From Oscillospiraceae bacterium (lineage in GTDB: Bacteria > Bacillota > Clostridia > Oscillospirales > Acutalibacteraceae): DNA of 64,000 nt. Location of the stretch: positions 1 to 64,000 of the forward strand of contig CADAER010000001.1 of assembly GCA_902787025.1 (NCBI GenBank), written 5' to 3'. Under the pieces are notes generated by a model. It was not told where the DNA came from. It worked only from the letters and a program-made list of their open reading frames with translations, and searched no databases. The position numbers and the translations under genes were made by a program. Below, piece after piece: positions 1-8,489 of this stretch (its first letter is position 1; each line of letters starts with the position of its first letter).

Positions 1-1416
1 ACCCGTCTCAAATACCGTTATCTCGATTTAAGACGCCCCGAACTGCAAAAGAATATTTTTATGCGTCATAAAATCACAAAAATCACGCGCGATTATTTCG
101 ATGAGAACGGCTTTATTGAGCTTGAAACACCGATGCTTATAAAATCCACTCCCGAGGGCGCGAGAGACTTCCTGGTGCCTTCGAGAATCCATAAGGGCAC
201 ATTCTACGCCCTTCCGCAGTCGCCCCAGCTTTACAAACAGCTTTCAATGGTCGCGGGCTTCGACAGATATATGCAGATTGCCCGCTGCTTCCGCGATGAG
301 GATCTGAGAGCCGACCGTCAGCCCGAATTCACTCAGGTTGATATCGAAATGTCGTTCGTCGATGTTGAGGATGTTCTGCAGATCGGCGAGGGCTATATGC
401 AGAGAGTGTTCAAAGAGGCTCTCGGCATCGATATTCCTCTTCCGCTTCCGAGACTGACTTATAAAGACGCAATGGAGCGTTACGGCAGCGACAAGCCCGA
501 CACCCGCTATGAAATGGAAATCTGCGATTTGTCGGATATCGTTAAAAACTGCGGCTTCGGCGTTTTCACATCCGCCATTGAGGGCGGCGGCAGCGTCCGC
601 GCGATTACGGCGAAAAACGCTTACGAAACACTTTCGAGAAAAGAGATTGACAAGCTGACCGAAATGGTCCGCGGCATAGGCGCAAAAGGTCTCGCGTTCG
701 CGAGAATTGCTCCCGACGGCACTCTCGCCTCTTCGTTTGCGAAGTTTATGACCGATGACGAAATGAACGCCATCAAGGCAAAAACCGGAGCGGAAAACGG
801 CGATGTTATTCTTATCATCGGCGACACCAAGAACTCGGTTGTTCTGCCCGTGCTCGGCGCTCTCCGTCAGGAGGTCGCGAAAAAGCTCGGCATTGTTCCC
901 AAGGGTAAATTCAACCTGCTGTGGATTACCGAATTCCCGTTCTTTGACTGGGATGAAGACCTCGGCGCGTTTGTTGCTATGCATCATCCGTTCACATCGC
1001 CTATGGACGAGTGCCTTGAATATCTTGAAACAGACAAAGCAAAGGTCAGAGCAAAGGCATATGACCTTGTTCTCAACGGCATTGAACTTTGCAGCGGCTC
1101 TATAAGAATCACGAACCCCGATCTGCAGAAGAGAATGTTTGCACTGCTGGGCCTGAGCGACGAGGAGGCAAACCTGAAATTTGGTTTCCTCACCAACGCG
1201 TTCAAATACGGCGCTCCGCCTCACGGAGGAATGGGCATAGGTCTTGACAGACTTGTCATGCAGATGCTTGAGTGCGATTCCCTGCGCGATGTCATAGCCT
1301 TCCCGAAGGTTCAGAACGCCAGCGAGCCGATGACGGAATGTCCCTCCGTTGTTGACACAGCCCAGCTTGAGGACCTGGGAATTGAGATTTCCGTAAAAGA
1401 AGACGAAAACGAATAA
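1..1416 (+). CDS. aspS: Aspartyl-tRNA synthetase, 5'-truncated
   Basis: Cytoplasmic class II synthetase that charges tRNA-Asp. The reading frame is open from base 1, and the first codons encode RLKYRYLDLRRP, the conserved block just before the catalytic domain, so the gene begins upstream and the OB-fold anticodon domain is outside the window. Visible class II motifs: motif 1 around PMLIKSTPEGARDFLVPSR, motif 2 FRDEDLRADRQPEFTQVD and motif 3 GGMGIGLDRLVM near the end. The roughly 150 residues between motif 2 and the C-terminal catalytic part are the GAD insertion typical of bacterial AspRS. The ATG at 61 is internal, not a start. A hairpin terminator follows directly. Confidence 0.97.
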   Translation, partial: TRLKYRYLDLRRPELQKNIFMRHKITKITRDYFDENGFIELETPMLIKSTPEGARDFLVPSRIHKGTFYALPQSPQLYKQLSMVAGFDRYMQIARCFRDEDLRADRQPEFTQVDIEMSFVDVEDVLQIGEGYMQRVFKEALGIDIPLPLPRLTYKDAMERYGSDKPDTRYEMEICDLSDIVKNCGFGVFTSAIEGGGSVRAITAKNAYETLSRKEIDKLTEMVRGIGAKGLAFARIAPDGTLASSFAKFMTDDEMNAIKAKTGAENGDVILIIGDTKNSVVLPVLGALRQEVAKKLGIVPKGKFNLLWITEFPFFDWDEDLGAFVAMHHPFTSPMDECLEYLETDKAKVRAKAYDLVLNGIELCSGSIRITNPDLQKRMFALLGLSDEEANLKFGFLTNAFKYGAPPHGGMGIGLDRLVMQMLECDSLRDVIAFPKVQNASEPMTECPSVVDTAQLEDLGIEISVKEDENE

Positions 1417-1424
1417 ATATACAC

Positions 1425-1460
1425 AAAAATATCCGTTCTGGCTGAACGGATATTTTTTAT
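1425..1460 (+). terminator. Rho-independent terminator after aspS
   Basis: AAAAATATCCGTTC (1425-1438) and GAACGGATATTTTT (1444-1457) form a long stem around a 5-nt loop. The run of T continues after the stem. Confidence 0.85.
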
Positions 1461-1548
1461 TTTGCGCAGGCTGTGTGAAGGACGGAAAGCGAGGTTTTTA
1501 CGCTTGAAAAAATCTTTTAATCAACCACTAAATATTGTGTTTTTATCA

Positions 1549-1577
1549 TTGATTTTTAAAAAACAATATGCTATATT
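1549..1577 (+). promoter_or_regulatory. Sigma-A-type promoter for the aldo/keto reductase
   Basis: TTGATT at 1549-1554, a 17-nt spacer, then TATATT at 1572-1577 preceded by TG one base away (extended -10). The predicted start point is near 1584, about 37 nt upstream of the ATG. The rest of the gap between aspS and this gene holds nothing else I recognise. Confidence 0.65.
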
Positions 1578-1620
1578 GAAGACAATATTATAAATAATAA
1601 TTAAAAGACACAGGTGGAGT

Positions 1621-2757
1621 ATGTATTACAACAAATTTCAGAACATTGAACTCTCCTCGCTCGGCCTCGGCTGTATGCGCCTGCCCGTAATTGACGGCGA
1701 CGACTCAAAGCCCGATGCCGCCGCTGTCGAAGAGATGGTAGCTTATGCCATGCAAAACGGCATAAACTACTATGACACCGCCTGGGGCTATCACTCGGGC
1801 AACAGCGAAATCGTTATGGGCAACGCGCTCGCGAAATACCCGAGAGAGAGTTTTTATCTTGCCTCGAAATTTCCCGGTTACGACCTTTCGAATATGGATA
1901 AGGTTGAGGAGATTTTCGAAAAACAGCTTGAAAAATGCCGTGTCGATTATTTCGATTTCTATCTTTTCCACAATGTCTGCGAGATGAATATCAACCAGTA
2001 TCTCGACCCGAAATACGGCATTTACAATTATCTCACTTTACAGAGAGACAGCGGCAGAATAAAGCATCTTGGCTTTTCCGCCCATGGCAGTTACGAAGTC
2101 ATAGAGCGTTTTCTCAAAGCCTACGGCGATGATATGGAGTTCTGCCAGCTGCAGATAAATTACATTGACTGGGAGTTCCAGAACGCCGTGAAAAAGGTTG
2201 AGCTTGTTAAAAGCTACGGTATTCCCGTTTTCGTAATGGAGCCCGTGCGCGGCGGCAAGCTCGCGAGTCTCGACGCGCAGTATGAAAGAAAACTTAAAGA
2301 AATGCGTCCCGATGAGAGCGTGCTTGCCTGGGCGTTCCGCTTCCTGCAAAGCATTGACGCGACCGTCATCCTTTCGGGCATGTCGGACTTTGAGCAGTTA
2401 AAGCAGAACATCGAACTTTTCAGAGAGAAAAAACCGCTTGACAATGATGAGATGAAAACGCTTCTCGGTATGGCGCGCGATATGGTGAACCCTAAGACCG
2501 TGCCATGCACGGCGTGCAGATACTGCACGACTCACTGCCCGATGGAACTTGACATCCCGTTCCTGCTCAATCTTTACAACGAGCATTTCTACTCCGACGG
2601 CGGTTTCATCGCTCCGATGGCGCTTATGTCGCTCCCGGAGGACAAACAGCCCTCCGCCTGCATAGGCTGCGGAAGCTGCGAGGCTGTATGCCCGCAGCAG
2701 ATTAAAATTCCCGAAGCGCTCGCATCGTTCTGCGAAATGTTGAAACAAGAGGAATAA
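1621..2757 (+). CDS. Aldo/keto reductase with C-terminal 4Fe-4S domain
   Basis: A 378-aa predicted oxidoreductase. Residues 1-270 are an aldo/keto reductase barrel with the usual catalytic set visible: D52 and Y57 in YYDTAWGY, K83 in ASKFPG and H117 in YLFHNV. The C-terminal part carries two CxxCxxCxxxC clusters (C296/299/302/306 and C347/350/353/357), as in ferredoxins. Clostridial proteins of this layout are known, but their substrates are mostly undefined. The start is an ATG behind GGTGGA. It lies two bases before the next gene, so the two are probably co-transcribed. Which sugar or aldehyde it reduces cannot be told from sequence. Confidence 0.9.
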   Translation: MYYNKFQNIELSSLGLGCMRLPVIDGDDSKPDAAAVEEMVAYAMQNGINYYDTAWGYHSGNSEIVMGNALAKYPRESFYLASKFPGYDLSNMDKVEEIFEKQLEKCRVDYFDFYLFHNVCEMNINQYLDPKYGIYNYLTLQRDSGRIKHLGFSAHGSYEVIERFLKAYGDDMEFCQLQINYIDWEFQNAVKKVELVKSYGIPVFVMEPVRGGKLASLDAQYERKLKEMRPDESVLAWAFRFLQSIDATVILSGMSDFEQLKQNIELFREKKPLDNDEMKTLLGMARDMVNPKTVPCTACRYCTTHCPMELDIPFLLNLYNEHFYSDGGFIAPMALMSLPEDKQPSACIGCGSCEAVCPQQIKIPEALASFCEMLKQEE

Positions 2758-2759
2758 TT

Positions 2760-3524
2760 ATGAAAAAGACTTTTGCAATTATATCAATAATACTTGCCGT
2801 CTGCCTTGTTCTCGGCGGCTGCACAGGCATTGACAGAATATCGTCGGGAGCTTATACCGAAGGCGAAAGAACCGTAACAGACGAAATCTATAAAATAGAT
2901 ATCGACTGGGCTCAGGGCGGCGTTATGATACGAAGCGGCAAGCAGGCCGAAGGAATCACCGTCAGGGAATCGGACACAGACGGAAACAAACTCGCCACGC
3001 GCATTATCGGTTCCGTGCTTTATATCAAAAACGCGCTGCCCGGCAAAGAGGCGGGTGAAAAGACGCTGATAGTCATTGTGCCTTCGAATTACAATTACAG
3101 GGAAATCGAAATCCGCACGGATTCGGCTAACGCGGCTCTGCGTAATTTAAAGGTTTCAAGAGCGGATATTGAGACGGTCAGCGGTAATATTTCGGTCATT
3201 GGCTGCGACATTGATGACGAGGCTGAACTTGAAAGCGAAACGGGAGTTGTCACTGCAGTCGGAAATATAGCGGATTACGACATCAAAACAAAATCAGGCG
3301 AAATCAATATCACGCCCGGCACAATTCCCGAAGACCTCGACGCCGAAACGGAAGACGGCATTATTGTCGCCAACCTGCCCGCAGATATTCCGTCCGGCTC
3401 GTTCAAAGCGAAAACAGACGGCAATGTTACCGACAAGCTTACGAACAAAGAAAAAGGCGAAAAATACGTTTTCAAATCAAAAACAGGCAACATCTTCATT
3501 CTTGAAAAAATAGAAAAAAAGTAA
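2760..3524 (+). CDS. DUF4097-type (beta-strand adhesin-like) lipoprotein
   Basis: A 254-aa predicted lipoprotein: basic N-terminus, hydrophobic core and lipobox LGGC with C21 as the lipidated residue. The body consists of short repeated beta-strand segments (alternating D/N, V/I and G, for example around SRADIETVSGNISVIG and IKTKSGEINIT), which matches the DUF4097 right-handed beta fold. Function is unknown; such proteins often sit in cell-envelope stress loci. It begins two bases after the aldo/keto reductase with AGAGGA upstream, so the pair looks like one transcript. Confidence 0.75.
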   Translation: MKKTFAIISIILAVCLVLGGCTGIDRISSGAYTEGERTVTDEIYKIDIDWAQGGVMIRSGKQAEGITVRESDTDGNKLATRIIGSVLYIKNALPGKEAGEKTLIVIVPSNYNYREIEIRTDSANAALRNLKVSRADIETVSGNISVIGCDIDDEAELESETGVVTAVGNIADYDIKTKSGEINITPGTIPEDLDAETEDGIIVANLPADIPSGSFKAKTDGNVTDKLTNKEKGEKYVFKSKTGNIFILEKIEKK

Positions 3525-3567
3525 ATTACGGGGTGACAAATCCCGAAAATATAAGGAGAAAAACGCT

Positions 3568-4653
3568 ATGGAAAAACTCAAGGTTGGTATTATCGGCTGC
3601 GGCGGAATAGCGAACGGCAAGCATATGCCCGCTCTTTCCAAAATCAAAGAGGTTGAACTTGTCGCCTTCTGCGACATCATCGAGGAGAGAGCCGTTGAGG
3701 CGGCAAAAAAATACGGTGTGGAAGGCGCGAAGGTTTACACCGATTACAAAGAACTCTTAGCCGACGAAAGCATAGTTACCGTTCATGTCTGCACGCCCAA
3801 CCGTTCACACAGTTTTATCACGATTGACGCTCTTGAAGCAGGCAAGCACGTTATGTGCGAAAAACCGATGGCGAAAACTTACGCCGAGGCAAAGGCCATG
3901 TATGAGGCAAGCGTGCGCACGGGCAAAAAACTCACAATAGGCTACCAGTCCCGCTGGAGAGGCGATTCCCTTTACCTCAAACAGTGCTGTGAAGACGGTA
4001 TGTTCGGCGAAATCTATTACGCAAGAGCGCTCGCTTTAAGGCGCAGAGCCGTTCCCACCTGGGGCGTTTTCCTCAATGAATACGAGCAGGGCGGCGGTCC
4101 GCTTATCGATATCGGCACACACGCTCTCGACCTCACTCTCTGGCTTATGGACAACTACAAGCCGAAAATGGTTGTAGGCACAAAATACAAAAAACTCGGC
4201 GACCAGAAAAACGCGGGCAATGCCTGGGGCGACTGGGATCCCGAAAAATACACGGTTGAGGATTCGGCATTCGGTTTCGTCATTATGGAAAACGGCGCGA
4301 CAGTCAGTGTGGAAAGCAGCTGGGCGCTCAACATAGCGGATCCGTGCGAAGCGAGCACACTCATCTGCGGCGTAAACGGCGGCGCGGATATGCTTCACGA
4401 CCTTCGACTCAACTATGTCAGGAACGGCAGACAGGTTATTGAAAAGCCGAGTTTCGACGCGGGCGGAGTAGCGTTCTTCGAAGGCTCGAGCGATGATCCT
4501 TCCGACCTTGAATGCCGCGCGTTCTATGACGCGGTAATCAATGACAAGCCCGTCAGAACAAAGCCCGAACAGGCGATGGTCGTCACGCAGATTCTTGAAG
4601 CGATTTATGAATCGGCGGCAAGCGGCAAGCCCGTTTACATCAACAACGACTGA
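3568..4653 (+). CDS. Gfo/Idh/MocA family oxidoreductase
   Basis: A 361-aa NAD(P)-dependent sugar dehydrogenase-like protein. The N-terminal Rossmann fold shows GIIGCGGIANGKH. The family EKP motif is at 98-100 (K99 is the usual catalytic lysine), and the substrate-site DIGTH block is at 181-185 (D181, H185). The family oxidises or reduces cyclic sugars, inositols and related compounds. It starts an apparent operon with two isomerase-like genes and a second Gfo/Idh/MocA gene, so a multistep conversion of a sugar derivative is likely. The exact substrate is not inferable. SD AAGGAG lies upstream of the ATG. Confidence 0.9.
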   Translation: MEKLKVGIIGCGGIANGKHMPALSKIKEVELVAFCDIIEERAVEAAKKYGVEGAKVYTDYKELLADESIVTVHVCTPNRSHSFITIDALEAGKHVMCEKPMAKTYAEAKAMYEASVRTGKKLTIGYQSRWRGDSLYLKQCCEDGMFGEIYYARALALRRRAVPTWGVFLNEYEQGGGPLIDIGTHALDLTLWLMDNYKPKMVVGTKYKKLGDQKNAGNAWGDWDPEKYTVEDSAFGFVIMENGATVSVESSWALNIADPCEASTLICGVNGGADMLHDLRLNYVRNGRQVIEKPSFDAGGVAFFEGSSDDPSDLECRAFYDAVINDKPVRTKPEQAMVVTQILEAIYESAASGKPVYINND

Positions 4654-4667
4654 CGGAGGAACAGATT

Positions 4668-5370
4668 ATGATAATTGCCGTTCAGCTTTATTCCATACGC
4701 GACTGCATAAAATCGGGCGACAATCTTCTCAGCCTTCTCGGCAAGGTCAAAGAGCTCGGTTACGACGGCGTTGAGTTCGCCGGTTACCACGGCGTTGACG
4801 CCGCAACGCTCAAAGCGAGACTTGATGAAGTCGGACTTGCCTGTGTCGGCAGCCATCTCGGACTTGACGATTTCAAGGAAGAAAATCTTGAAGAGACATA
4901 CGCTTTTGCCAAAACTCTCGGCACGCCTCAGATAGGCGTCGGCGGCGCTCCACACTCAACAATCGCCGGTTCTCGGCAAGGCGGATGAAATCCTCGGCGC
5001 AAGAGGAATGAATGTTTATTACCACAACCACTGTGAGGAGTTCAAGCCCCTTGAAGACGGCATGCTTCCGATAGATGTTCTCAAAAGCTACTGCCATCTG
5101 CAGATAGACACCTACTGGAGTTACTACGCCGGAGCGGATAACTATAAACTCATCACAGAGAACAAGGATAGAATAGTTACCCTTCACCTCAAAGACGGCG
5201 TTGACGGAAAACCCGTCGCGCTGGGCGAGGGCACAAACGACATTCCGCTTGTTCTCAGAGCGGCGAAGGATGCCGGAATCGAGTGGCTTGTTGTTGAGAA
5301 CGACGATCCCGTTCCCGACGGCATAAGCGACATCGGCAGAAGCATAAAATATCTTAAATCAATCATCTGA
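4668..5370 (+). pseudogene. Sugar phosphate isomerase/epimerase, frameshifted
   Basis: A xylose-isomerase-like TIM barrel gene broken in two frames. The first part (4668-4988) encodes the N-terminal half through IGVGGAPHST and then runs into a TGA. The second part continues in another frame from about 4970 (VLGKADEIL), includes YYHNHCEEFKP and VTLHLKDGVDG, and ends at 5370. The join lies near 4955-4972. The combined product would be about 234 residues, and the linker between the GGAPH and LGKAD blocks looks roughly ten residues short of what I expect for the family, suggesting a small deletion not divisible by three. It could be a true pseudogene or an assembly error. Neighbouring genes are intact. 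Confidence 0.8.
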
Positions 5371-5381
5371 GGAGACATAAT

Positions 5382-6347
5382 ATGAAATTAGGCGTTTTTA
5401 CAACTCTGCTTTCAAATCTGCCTTTTGAAGAGGCGCTCAAATATTTCAAATCACTCGGTATAGAAATGGTTGAAATCGGCTGCGGCGGCTACCCGGGAAA
5501 CGCTCACGCGAATCCCGACGAGCTGCTTGAAAGCAGCGCAAAGCTTGAGGATTTCAAGGCTCTCATCAAAAATTACGATGTTGAGATAAGCGCTCTTTCC
5601 TGCCACGGCAACCCCATTCATCCGAACAAACAGATTGCCGCCGGATTTGACAGCGCAATCCGTAAGACTGTTCTGCTTGCCGAAAAGCTCGGAATACACC
5701 AGATAAACACCTTCTCGGGCTGCCCCGGCGATTACGAGGGCGCGAAATATCCCAACTGGGTTACCTGCCCCTGGCCCGATGATTTCGGCACAATTCTCAA
5801 CTGGCAGTGGAACGAGGTGCTTATTCCTTACTGGAAGGATATGGCGGCGTTCGCGAAGAATCACGGCGTTGACAAAATCGCGTTTGAGCTTCATCCCGGC
5901 TTCTGTGTTTACAACACCGAGAGCATGCTTAAAATCCGCGAGGCGGTAGGTCCCGAAATCGGCGCCAACCTCGATCCCAGCCACCTTATCTGGCAGGGTA
6001 TGGAGCCCGTGGCGGTCATCCGCGAACTCGGCGACGCGATCTTCCACTTCCACGCGAAAGACACCAAGGTTGACAAATACAACACCGCGAAAAACGGTGT
6101 GCTTGACAACAAGCCCTATTCGGATGAAATCAACCGTTCGTGGATTTTCCGCTCGCTCGGCTACGGAAACGATTACTCATACTGGAAAGACATAATTTCG
6201 AATCTCCGCATGGTCGGCTACGATTACGCGCTGAGCATTGAGCACGAGGATTCGCTTATGAGCCAGAACGAAGGTCTTGAGAAAGCGGTTGATTTCCTCA
6301 GAAGCGTTATGATTAAAGAAGACCCCGCCGAGATGTGGTGGGCATAA
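5382..6347 (+). CDS. Sugar phosphate isomerase/epimerase (AP-endonuclease-2 fold)
   Basis: A 321-aa intact TIM-barrel protein of the xylose isomerase-like family. Likely divalent metal ligands are visible: E169 (FELHPGF), D198 and H201 (NLDPSHLIWQG), H224 (FHFHAKD) and E287 (IEHED). Family members isomerise or epimerise sugars and sugar phosphates, or act on keto-sugar intermediates. GAGGAG lies before the ATG and the upstream gap is only 11 bases, so it belongs to the 3568-7468 cluster. It is more divergent from the broken neighbour than a recent duplicate would be. Confidence 0.88.
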   Translation: MKLGVFTTLLSNLPFEEALKYFKSLGIEMVEIGCGGYPGNAHANPDELLESSAKLEDFKALIKNYDVEISALSCHGNPIHPNKQIAAGFDSAIRKTVLLAEKLGIHQINTFSGCPGDYEGAKYPNWVTCPWPDDFGTILNWQWNEVLIPYWKDMAAFAKNHGVDKIAFELHPGFCVYNTESMLKIREAVGPEIGANLDPSHLIWQGMEPVAVIRELGDAIFHFHAKDTKVDKYNTAKNGVLDNKPYSDEINRSWIFRSLGYGNDYSYWKDIISNLRMVGYDYALSIEHEDSLMSQNEGLEKAVDFLRSVMIKEDPAEMWWA

Positions 6348-6368
6348 AGAACTAATTTAATAAAAAGG

Positions 6369-6393
6369 GCGGCACCGCTTGAGGCGGTGCCGT
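6369..6393 (+). other. Intercistronic GC hairpin
   Basis: CGGCACCGC and GCGGTGCCG pair around a TTGA loop in the gap before the second oxidoreductase. No T-run follows, so a full terminator is unlikely. It may cap upstream mRNA or cause partial attenuation inside the operon. Confidence 0.5.
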
Positions 6394-6406
6394 TAAGGCG
6401 ATAATT

Positions 6407-7468
6407 ATGGTTGACGGAAAATTCGGATTTGCCGTAATAGGCTACGGCGGAATGGGCAGCTGGCATATAAGACAGATGCTCGAAAAATTTTCAGACAGGG
6501 CAGTGGTACTCGGAATCTACGACATAAACCCCGAGGCGGCGGAACACGCCCGTAAAAACGGCATTCACGCCTACGCGAGCCGCGAAGAGCTTCTCGCGGA
6601 CGAAAGAATAGACCTTGTCACAATAGCGACACCGAACGATGTTCACAAGGAGATAGCGATAGACGCTCTCAACGCGGGCAAAAACGTAATCTCCGAAAAG
6701 CCCGTTACGCTGAGCGTACCCGACTATGAAGAGATGGTCGCGGCGGCAAAAAAGAACAATAAACTTTTTACCACCCATCAGAACAGGCGCTGGGATGAGG
6801 ATTACCTCATTGTGCGTAAGCTCATCGATGACAACACGCTGGGCAGGGTTTTCCGCATCGAGCACAGAGTTCAGGGCTCGAGGGGAGTGCCGGGCGACTG
6901 GCGTAACCAGAAGGAACACGGCGGCGGAATGGTGCTCGACTGGGGAATACATCTGCTCGACCAGGTTTTGCAGATGACTTATCCGCACAGACTTGTCAGC
7001 GTTTATAACGAACTGACCTATGTCACAAACGAAAACTGCGACGACGGCTTCAGGGCAACTCTGATTTTTGACGACGGTCTCTCGTTTTATGTTGAGGTCA
7101 CGACGAGCAATTTCATTGAACTGCCGCTGTGGTATGTGCTGGGAGAAAACGGCTCCGCCGTCATAAACAACTGGGACTATGACGGAGAAATCGTAAAGGT
7201 CTCCGACTGGGAGAAAAGAGACGCCGTGCCGATTCAGGCGGGCGCGGGCATAACCAAGACAATGGCTCCCCGCACGGACGAAACAATCAAGCGTTATCCG
7301 CTTCCGCGCGTGAAAGCCGACTGGAGCGAGTATTACGCAAACATTTTCGACACTCTTGAAGGTAAAGCAACTCAGATTGTCACCCACGACCAGCAGAGAA
7401 GATTGCTGAAACTCGTTGACGCCCTCTTCCTCTCCGCAAAGGAGAACAGAGTGGTGGAGTTTGAATAA
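6407..7468 (+). CDS. Gfo/Idh/MocA family oxidoreductase
   Basis: A 353-aa second sugar dehydrogenase-like protein. Rossmann motif VIGYGGMGSWH at the N-terminus, EKP at 97-99, and the catalytic-site block LDWGIHLLD with D178 and H182. It differs clearly from the 361-aa protein at 3568, so the two probably act on different positions or steps. The upstream SD is weak (AAGG). It is the last gene of the carbohydrate cluster and is followed by a strong terminator. No transporter or regulator is present in the cluster. Confidence 0.9.
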   Translation: MVDGKFGFAVIGYGGMGSWHIRQMLEKFSDRAVVLGIYDINPEAAEHARKNGIHAYASREELLADERIDLVTIATPNDVHKEIAIDALNAGKNVISEKPVTLSVPDYEEMVAAAKKNNKLFTTHQNRRWDEDYLIVRKLIDDNTLGRVFRIEHRVQGSRGVPGDWRNQKEHGGGMVLDWGIHLLDQVLQMTYPHRLVSVYNELTYVTNENCDDGFRATLIFDDGLSFYVEVTTSNFIELPLWYVLGENGSAVINNWDYDGEIVKVSDWEKRDAVPIQAGAGITKTMAPRTDETIKRYPLPRVKADWSEYYANIFDTLEGKATQIVTHDQQRRLLKLVDALFLSAKENRVVEFE

Positions 7469-7484
7469 TAAAAAATACGCAAAA

Positions 7485-7517
7485 TTAAAGCACTCCCTGA
7501 CGGGGGTGCTTTTTTAT
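7485..7517. terminator. Bidirectional terminator between convergent genes
   Basis: AAAGCACTCCC and GGGGTGCTTT form a stem with T-runs on both strands, closing the carbohydrate cluster on + and the TlpA-like gene on -. Confidence 0.8.
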
Positions 7518-7525
7518 ATCGTTTT

Positions 7526-8464
7526 TCAGTTGAGATAGGGCTTCACAATCGCTTCCCAGTCTTTATATGATCTTGAACCGACAATAGGCTCGCTTGTCAG
7601 GACATTGCCTTCGCCGTCAACAATAATGGTTGTCGGTACATAACCCGTTTCATATTCGGCAAAATCGGGTGTTTTTTTGATGATGGGGTAAGTAATGCCG
7701 TTGCTTTCAACCGTTTCCTTCGCGTCTTCTTCCGTGCTGTAAACTCCTATTACAAGAAGTCCCTTGCTCTTGTAATTCTTGTAGAGCTTCTGAAGGTCCG
7801 GCATCTCTCCGACACAGGGTCCGCACCACGGCTCCCACATATTGATTATTATAACCTTGTAGCTTGAGTATGTTGACATTGAAACAGGCTTTCCGTTAAT
7901 GTCCTTTGTTGAAAACGAAAGCTTTTTGCCTGTCGGCTTAGGCTTGGTTGTGGTTGTAGTTGTGGTTCTGGGTTTGGTTGCTTCGCCGCCGGAAGGGATG
8001 AATACAGGTGCTTTTGCCGTTGTTGGCGCTGTGGTTTCCCGTCTTGTCGTGCCTTCAGTCTGCGGTTCTTTCGGCTTGACCGCGCCGGTGGTCGCTTTTT
8101 CCGCTGACCTTTCGGTAATCCTTGAATTTCGTGTTTTGGGAACAGCCTTTTTGTGTGTGGTTGAAGCGTCTTTCTGCTTTGCGGTTGTTGTTTTCAGAGT
8201 TTCCGTAACGGTGGTAATGATTTTCGCGATTTTTGTTTCCGCTTTTTTGGTTGTTGCCGTTTCGGGTTCGGAGACGGTTTCCGTTTCATAAACGGATGCT
8301 GTTTCTTCTTCCGTCGTTTCTTCGGCGTATGTTTCGGCTTGGGTTAATTCAAAACCTGTTTTGTCTTCAATGTTTTTTGAGTTTGCGGTTTCTTCATTGC
8401 TGACTCCGCAGCCGCCCAGCAATAAAAGAGCCGCCGTCAATAACAGTAATGTTTTTTTCCTCAT
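7526..8464 (-). CDS. TlpA/ResA-like thiol-disulfide lipoprotein with Thr-rich linker
   Basis: A 312-aa extracytoplasmic thioredoxin-fold protein. The start is the ATG at 8464 (MRKKTLLLL) behind AAGGA; a longer in-frame ORF runs upstream but overlaps the preceding gene. Lipobox LLGGC gives C19 as the lipid anchor. Residues about 28-180 are a low-complexity Thr/Glu/Lys linker including a run of ten threonines. The C-terminal domain has the redox motif WCGPC (C214, C217) and PTTIIVDGEG, typical of TlpA. It probably reduces or isomerises disulfides of exported proteins. It follows the phosphatase gene by 25 bases, suggesting one transcript. Confidence 0.88.
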   Translation of the reverse strand: MRKKTLLLLTAALLLLGGCGVSNEETANSKNIEDKTGFELTQAETYAEETTEEETASVYETETVSEPETATTKKAETKIAKIITTVTETLKTTTAKQKDASTTHKKAVPKTRNSRITERSAEKATTGAVKPKEPQTEGTTRRETTAPTTAKAPVFIPSGGEATKPRTTTTTTTKPKPTGKKLSFSTKDINGKPVSMSTYSSYKVIIINMWEPWCGPCVGEMPDLQKLYKNYKSKGLLVIGVYSTEEDAKETVESNGITYPIIKKTPDFAEYETGYVPTTIIVDGEGNVLTSEPIVGSRSYKDWEAIVKPYLN

Positions 8465-8489
8465 TTTTTTTCCTTCGTATTTCGTATAG

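Noticed and set aside
244..1224. Long antisense frame inside aspS
   Set aside because: The opposite frame encodes clear class II synthetase motifs throughout.
4986..4988. Programmed frameshift explaining the split isomerase
   Set aside because: No slippery heptamer or downstream pseudoknot is seen, and the linker also looks shortened, which fits a deletion better.
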